This document shows, piece by piece, positions 60,706 to 64,000 of a stretch of DNA of 64,000 nucleotides (the first letter of the stretch is position 1; every line of letters begins with the position of its first letter). Position numbers and translations under genes: made by a program. Under the pieces are notes generated by a model that saw only the letters and a list, made by a program, of their open reading frames with translations, searched no databases and was not told the origin of the DNA. Source of the stretch: Microvirga zambiensis WSM3693 (GTDB taxonomy: Bacteria > Pseudomonadota > Alphaproteobacteria > Rhizobiales > Beijerinckiaceae); NCBI RefSeq assembly GCF_016735695.1, contig NZ_JAERQD010000013.1, forward strand, positions 62,001 to 126,000, in the 5' to 3' direction.

Positions 60706-61169
60706 TGACGGACTTCACCCTGCGCCGTGCCGCCTTCGCGGATATGCCGTCGGTCGCGCGGCTTCACCGTCACGTGCGTGAAATCTGTCTCCCTTATCTT
60801 CCGGATCTGCACACGCCGGAGGAGGATCTGGCCTTCTTTCAACGGCATGTCTTCGCCTCTTGCACGATCTGGCTGGGTGAGGCCGAAGGGCAGACCATCG
60901 GCTTCGCGGCCTCCCGTTCGGGTTGGCTCGACCACCTCTACGTCGATCCCGCATGGCATGGTCGCGGTGTGGGGCAGACGCTCCTCACTGCTGGGAAGGA
61001 GGGGCAATCGGAACTCGATCTCTGGACGTTCCAGCGCAACGCCCAGGCTCGCCGATTCTATGAGCGCCAAGGTTTTGTGCTCATTGCCCTGACGGACGGT
61101 GCCGGCAATGAGGAACGGGAGCCGGATGCCCATTATCGCTGGATGGCAGGTCAGTCGCTGGAGGCGTGA
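60705..61169 (+). CDS. GNAT-family N-acetyltransferase
   Basis: A 154-residue protein. TLRRAAFADMPSVARLHRHV opens the fold and DHLYVDPAWHGRGVGQTLLTAG near residue 76 is the acetyl-CoA-binding motif A, followed by NAQARRFYERQGFVLIALTDG. The GTG at 60705 overlaps the kinase stop by one base, so it is probably translated by coupling. The acceptor substrate is unknown. Confidence 0.88.
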   Translation: MTDFTLRRAAFADMPSVARLHRHVREICLPYLPDLHTPEEDLAFFQRHVFASCTIWLGEAEGQTIGFAASRSGWLDHLYVDPAWHGRGVGQTLLTAGKEGQSELDLWTFQRNAQARRFYERQGFVLIALTDGAGNEEREPDAHYRWMAGQSLEA

Positions 61170-61286
61170 AGGTCGCCTCCGCATCATATGCGATAGATCG
61201 ACGTCATCGGCAGATTTGCGCCTATATAGGAGCAGGGTTACTCCGGCCCGCTCTGAATTCGATGCCCTGCGAGACGAAGGATCGCC

Positions 61287-64000
61287 ATGTCCACCTATCG
61301 CCTCGATAAGCTCTTCGCCCCGCGCTCGGTCGCCGTGGTCGGCGTGAGTCCGCGTCCGAACTCCCTCGGCCTGACCTTCCTGCGCAATCTCATCGCCGGC
61401 GGCTACGAGGGCGAGATCTTTTCCGTCAATCCGCACCATGTCGAGATCGAGGGAAGGCCGTGCTTTGCCTCGCTCTCCGCGCTTCCCGAGGTGCCCGACC
61501 TCATCATCGTCGCGGTGCCGCCGGCTAGAGTGCTCGGCGTCATCGAGGAGGCCTGCGAGGTCGGCGTGAGCGCCGCAATCGTCGCGACGGCGGGGATGGG
61601 CTACGGAGCAAACTCGCTCGGCGATGAGGTCAGGCTTGCGGCCCGTGCCCATGGCTTGCGCATCGTCGGTCCCAACTGCATCGGCGTGCTCGCGCCGCGT
61701 GTGAAGATGAACGCGAGCTTTGCGGCTCATAGCGCGAAGCCGGGCGATCTTGCACTCGTGTCGCAATCCGGTGCGCTTGCGGCGGGACTGGTGGAATGGG
61801 CGGCGCAGCGGCAGGTGGGGTTTTCCGCCATCGTGTCGCTCGGCGACAAGGTCGACGTGGATTTCAGCGATTGCCTGGATTTCTTCGCCGCCGATGCCAG
61901 CACCCGGGCGATCCTTCTCTACATCGAATCCATCGACAACGCGCAGAAGTTCATGTCGGCGGCCCGCGCCGCCGCCCGCGTGAAGCCGGTGGTGGTCATC
62001 AAGGCCGGGCGCCATGCCCAAGGGGCGAAGGCTGCGGCCACCCACACGGGCGCGCTGGCAGGCTCGGATGCGGTCTATGACGCCGCCTTCCGCCGTGCCG
62101 GCCTGCTGCGCGTGCTCGATCTCGACCAGCTTTTCTCCGCCGCGGAGACGCTCGGACGGCAGAAGCCGTTTCCTGGCAGTCGACTGGCCGTTCTGACCAA
62201 TGGAGGTGGTATCGGGGTCCTCGCCGTCGACCGGTTGATCGATCTCGGCGGCACGCTTAGCCCCCTGTCGGAGAAGACGCGCGCTGCCCTCGACGCCTTC
62301 CTGCCGCCGACCTGGTCCCATGCGAACCCGATCGACATCGTCGGCGACGCCGATCCCGCCCGCTATGCCGGCGCCCTCGAGGCGCTGCTCGCGGATCCCG
62401 ACAACGACGCCGTCCTCATCCTCAACGTGCCGACCGCCATCGCCAGCGCCTCGGATGTCGCCGCCGCTGTTGTCGAGGTGGTCAAGAAGGACCGGGCGAA
62501 GGGCTATCGCCAGAAGCCCGTCTTCGCAGCCTGGATCGGCGAGGATCCGGACTCGGCCCGAATCTTCGAGGAGGCGCGAATCCCGCATTACGCGACCGAG
62601 GCCGACGCGGTCCGAGGCTTCATCCAGCTCGTGCGCTACCGCGAGGCGCAGGAACAGCTGATGGAGACGCCGGACAACCTGCCTCACGACTTCGTGCCCG
62701 ACACCGAGGCGGCCCGGGCCGTGGTCGAGCATGTGCTCACGCAGAACCGCCGCTGGCTCGATCCGCTCGAGGTCAACGCGCTCCTCAGGGCCTACGACAT
62801 CCCCACCGCTCCGGTGATCCTCGCGACGACGCCGGAGGAGGCGGCCGAGGCGGCGCGGCCGATCATCGCCGAGGGCGGCACGGTGGCCGTGAAGGTGCTC
62901 TCGCCCGACATCGTGCACAAATCCGACATCGGCGGCGTGAAGCTCGATTTGACGACGGAGCAGGCGGTGCGGAAGGCGGCGACCGAGATCTTCGAGCGCG
63001 CTGCCCGCCTGAAGCCGCAGGCCCATGTGACCGGCGTCACCGTCCAGCCGATGGTGCGCCGGGCGAAGGCGCGCGAACTGATCGTCGGCCTCGCGGACGA
63101 TCCCTCGTTCGGTCCCGTCGTGCTGTTCGGGCGCGGCGGCACGGCGGTGGAGGTGATCAACGACAAGGCGCTCGCTTTGCCGCCCCTCGATCTCAAGCTC
63201 GCCGACGATCTGATCGCCCGTACCCGCGTGTCCCGGCGCCTGAAGGCCTATCGCGACGTTCCCGCAGCCGACGAGGGCGCGATCGCCCTGACGCTGGTGA
63301 AGCTAGCCCAGATGGCGGCCGACCTGCCCGAGATCCGCGAGCTCGACATCAACCCGCTGCTTGCGGACCATACCGGCGTGATCGCCGTGGATGCCCGCGT
63401 GGCGGTTGCGCCGGAAACCCGGAAGGGCAGCGGCCATCCGCGCTTTGCGGTCAGGCCCTATCCCAAGGAATGGGAGCGCACGATCGCGCTGCGCAATGGG
63501 CGAACCGCCTTCGTGCGGCCTGTGCGCCCGGAGGACGAGGATGAGTTCCGCCGCTTCTTCGAGAAGATCACGCCGGAGGATCTGCGCCTGCGCTTCTTCG
63601 CGCCGGTGCGCGACTTCAGCCACGCCTTCCTCGCCCGCCTGACGCAGCTCGATTACGCCCGCGCCATCGCCTTCGTCGCTTTCGACGCGCAGAGCGGCGA
63701 GATGATGGGGGCGGTCCGTCTCCACGCGGATGCCAACCACGAGACGGGAGAATACGGCATCCTGCTCCGCTCTGACCTGAAAGGGCTCGGCCTCGGCTGG
63801 GAGCTGATGCGGCTGATGATCGAATGGGCCAAGGTCGAGGGCCTGCGCGAGATCGACGGGCAGGTGCTGCGCGAGAATTCCACCATGCTCGACATGTGCC
63901 GCAGCCTCGGCTTCTCGATCAGGATCGACCCGGACGATCCGGAGCTGCGCCTCGTGACCCTGCCGATCGCCGCCATCGCGGAGCCGGAGAAGCTGGCGCC
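61287..64000 (+). CDS. NDP-forming acyl-CoA synthetase fused to GNAT acetyltransferase (Pat-like), 3' end outside the window
   Basis: The frame starts at ATG 61287 (CGAAGG upstream) and is open to the window end, giving at least 904 residues. Residues 1-450 hold the CoA-binding and ligase domains (SVAVVGVSPRPNSLGLTF; GPNCIGVLAP; SQSGALAAGLVEWA; THTGALAGSDAVYDAAFRRAG with a His at the position used by ADP-forming synthetases). Residues 480-710 are the ATP-grasp domain (GGTVAVKVLSPDIVHKSDIGGVKLDL; GRGGTAVEV; LDINPLLA). From about residue 735 a GNAT domain follows (RPVRPEDEDEFRRFFEKI; GLGLGWELMRLMIEWA). Relatives such as PatZ/Pat acetylate lysines of acetyl-CoA synthetase. Confidence 0.9.
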   Translation, partial: MSTYRLDKLFAPRSVAVVGVSPRPNSLGLTFLRNLIAGGYEGEIFSVNPHHVEIEGRPCFASLSALPEVPDLIIVAVPPARVLGVIEEACEVGVSAAIVATAGMGYGANSLGDEVRLAARAHGLRIVGPNCIGVLAPRVKMNASFAAHSAKPGDLALVSQSGALAAGLVEWAAQRQVGFSAIVSLGDKVDVDFSDCLDFFAADASTRAILLYIESIDNAQKFMSAARAAARVKPVVVIKAGRHAQGAKAAATHTGALAGSDAVYDAAFRRAGLLRVLDLDQLFSAAETLGRQKPFPGSRLAVLTNGGGIGVLAVDRLIDLGGTLSPLSEKTRAALDAFLPPTWSHANPIDIVGDADPARYAGALEALLADPDNDAVLILNVPTAIASASDVAAAVVEVVKKDRAKGYRQKPVFAAWIGEDPDSARIFEEARIPHYATEADAVRGFIQLVRYREAQEQLMETPDNLPHDFVPDTEAARAVVEHVLTQNRRWLDPLEVNALLRAYDIPTAPVILATTPEEAAEAARPIIAEGGTVAVKVLSPDIVHKSDIGGVKLDLTTEQAVRKAATEIFERAARLKPQAHVTGVTVQPMVRRAKARELIVGLADDPSFGPVVLFGRGGTAVEVINDKALALPPLDLKLADDLIARTRVSRRLKAYRDVPAADEGAIALTLVKLAQMAADLPEIRELDINPLLADHTGVIAVDARVAVAPETRKGSGHPRFAVRPYPKEWERTIALRNGRTAFVRPVRPEDEDEFRRFFEKITPEDLRLRFFAPVRDFSHAFLARLTQLDYARAIAFVAFDAQSGEMMGAVRLHADANHETGEYGILLRSDLKGLGLGWELMRLMIEWAKVEGLREIDGQVLRENSTMLDMCRSLGFSIRIDPDDPELRLVTLPIAAIAEPEKLA

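Noticed and set aside
60285-63026. Long open frame of 913 codons on the minus strand
   Set aside because: It spans three well-supported plus-strand genes in antisense and shows no protein motif.
1-64000. tRNA, rRNA, CRISPR arrays, insertion sequences, prophage
   Set aside because: I saw no tRNA-like cloverleaf, no rRNA sequence, no regular spacer array and no transposase or phage gene in the window.

Overview
The window is high-GC DNA with the gene style of an alphaproteobacterium of the order Hyphomicrobiales. Methylobacteriaceae, for instance a Microvirga-like organism, is the best guess. Reasons are a ChvE-GguA-GguB sugar transporter, phasins for polyhydroxyalkanoate granules, a PleC/DivJ/PdhS-type histidine kinase, an acyl-CoA synthetase fused to a GNAT domain, and a palindromic intergenic repeat with CTAGAGC ends at 7941-8036. 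The genus is an inference; no rRNA or tRNA gene is present.

Left edge (1-2816): the 3' end of an unknown gene, a secreted-type parallel beta-helix protein and a small unknown protein.

Main region (about 2.9-33.8 kb): a 31-kb catabolic island. It holds three complete polar-amino-acid ABC transporters, one with a permease-ATPase fusion, and an orphan TctC-like binding protein. Enzymes lie between the transporter genes: an ornithine-cyclodeaminase-family protein, an ectoine-synthase-like cupin, two AroM-like proteins, a creatininase-family amidohydrolase, two Rossmann dehydrogenases, a hydantoin-racemase-like protein, a hydantoinase-like amidohydrolase, an M14/DUF2817 hydrolase, a DapA-family lyase, three DAO-type flavin oxidases, a GMC oxidoreductase fused to a gluconate-dehydrogenase subunit-3 domain, and an old-yellow-enzyme/Fe-S flavoprotein. 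A GntR/FCD regulator sits in the middle. AT-rich 21-bp elements of the form TGATAT-N9-(ATATCA-like) lie in front of several of its transcription units, which suggests one regulon. The chemistry points to uptake and breakdown of cyclic or N-substituted amino-acid-like compounds (hydantoin-, creatinine-, ectoine- or betaine-like). The substrate cannot be read from the sequence.

Middle (33.9-42 kb): a RarD-type exporter, a second transport locus (RbsB-type binding protein, permease, short FrcA-like ATPase) divergent from its own GntR gene, then a small LytTR/secreted-protein module between two copies of a duplicated GntR 3' end, two small membrane proteins and a hemerythrin-phasin protein.

Sugar region (42-54.3 kb): an L-arabonate-type dehydratase and a 2-keto-3-deoxy-acid dehydratase-like protein, divergent from a galactofuranose-type transporter (ytfQ-ytfR-ytfT-yjfF), a GntR regulator, and chvE-gguA-gguB. 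Similar AT-rich elements in front of ytfQ and chvE suggest shared control of both transporters.

Right end (54.4-64 kb): small unknown proteins, an outer-membrane beta-barrel protein, a NUDIX hydrolase, two phasins, a large PAS histidine kinase, a GNAT acetyltransferase and the start of a Pat-like acyl-CoA synthetase/acetyltransferase that runs off the window.
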